From Clostridiaceae bacterium (lineage in GTDB: Bacteria; Bacillota_A; Clostridia; Acetivibrionales; Acetivibrionaceae): DNA of 6,150 nt. The position numbers were made by a program, and so were the translations under genes. The DNA is taken from the NCBI GenBank assembly GCA_012513545.1, contig JAAZCB010000588.1, forward strand, positions 1 through 6,150, in the 5' to 3' direction. Each line of letters starts with the position of its first letter. The stretch's first letter is position 1. This document shows, piece by piece, positions 5,974 to 6,150 of this stretch. The notes below the pieces were generated by a model. The model saw nothing but the letters and a program-made list of their open reading frames with translations. It did no database searches and was not told the origin of the DNA.

Positions 5974-6150
5974 ATGTTGCTAGATTTATCGAAATTGTTT
6001 TCAAGATCAAAAAACTCAAAGGATCTTGCGAAGGAAAGACTTAAGCTTGTACTAATCCACGACAGAGCGAATGTTTCTCCTCAGTTTTTAGAAATGGTCA
6101 AAGGAGAAATTATAAAGGTTATTTCCAACTACATGGATGTAGACGAAGAC
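5974..6150 (+). CDS. minE: Cell division topological specificity factor MinE (partial, runs off right edge)
   Basis: MinE stimulates the MinD ATPase and displaces MinC, limiting MinCD inhibition to the cell poles. Fifty-nine codons are visible with no stop before the window ends; full MinE proteins are usually about 85-95 residues. The N-terminal residues 1-12 (MLLDLSKLFSRS) fit the amphipathic membrane-targeting segment. Residues 13-32 contain the anti-MinCD helix with the conserved R-L-K-L-V-L-I-H-D-R (22-31). The region after about 35 (SPQFLEMVKGEIIKVISNYM) begins the topological-specificity/dimerisation domain. The start ATG 5974 follows a strong AGGAGGAGG (5962-5970) and lies 13 nt after the minD stop. 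Confidence 0.95.
   Translation, partial: MLLDLSKLFSRSKNSKDLAKERLKLVLIHDRANVSPQFLEMVKGEIIKVISNYMDVDED

Overview
This window is a cell-shape and division-site gene cluster read entirely on the + strand. In order it holds the 3' part of mreB, then mreC, mreD, mrdA (penicillin-binding protein 2), minC, minD and the first 59 codons of minE. The low G+C content, TTG start codons backed by strong Shine-Dalgarno sequences, and the order mreBCD-mrdA-minCDE all suggest a rod-shaped Clostridia-type Firmicute. I infer a relative of the Ruminiclostridium/Acetivibrio group, but the species cannot be fixed from sequence alone.

Layout. Positions 1-120 hold no recognisable gene. At about 118-121 the sequence abruptly becomes mreB coding sequence, beginning at the conserved R-G-R-D-L motif, so only about the last third of mreB (121-465) is here. 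mreC follows after 17 nt, mreD overlaps mreC by 4 nt (ATGA), mrdA follows after an 84-nt gap rich in small inverted repeats, and minC follows 65 nt later. A 344-nt gap without a credible gene separates minC from minD. It contains the best promoter in the window (TTGACA, 17 nt, TATAGT) and a long potential minD leader. minE starts 13 nt after minD and runs off the right edge.

How the genes work together. MreB filaments with MreC and MreD position and activate the elongasome, in which PBP2 (with a RodA glycosyltransferase, not in this window) crosslinks lateral-wall peptidoglycan. MinC inhibits FtsZ, MinD is its membrane-binding ATPase carrier, and MinE gives the topological control that restricts division to midcell. 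The arrangement joins side-wall growth and septum placement in one cluster.

The main anomaly is the left end. mreB is broken in the middle of a conserved motif by foreign sequence carrying an imperfect palindrome and short direct repeats close to the junction. This looks like the right end of an element inserted in mreB. Whether it is a prophage or conjugative element, a transposon, a developmentally excised intervening element or a rearrangement cannot be decided from the 120 bases visible. The other genes look intact and ordinary for their families.
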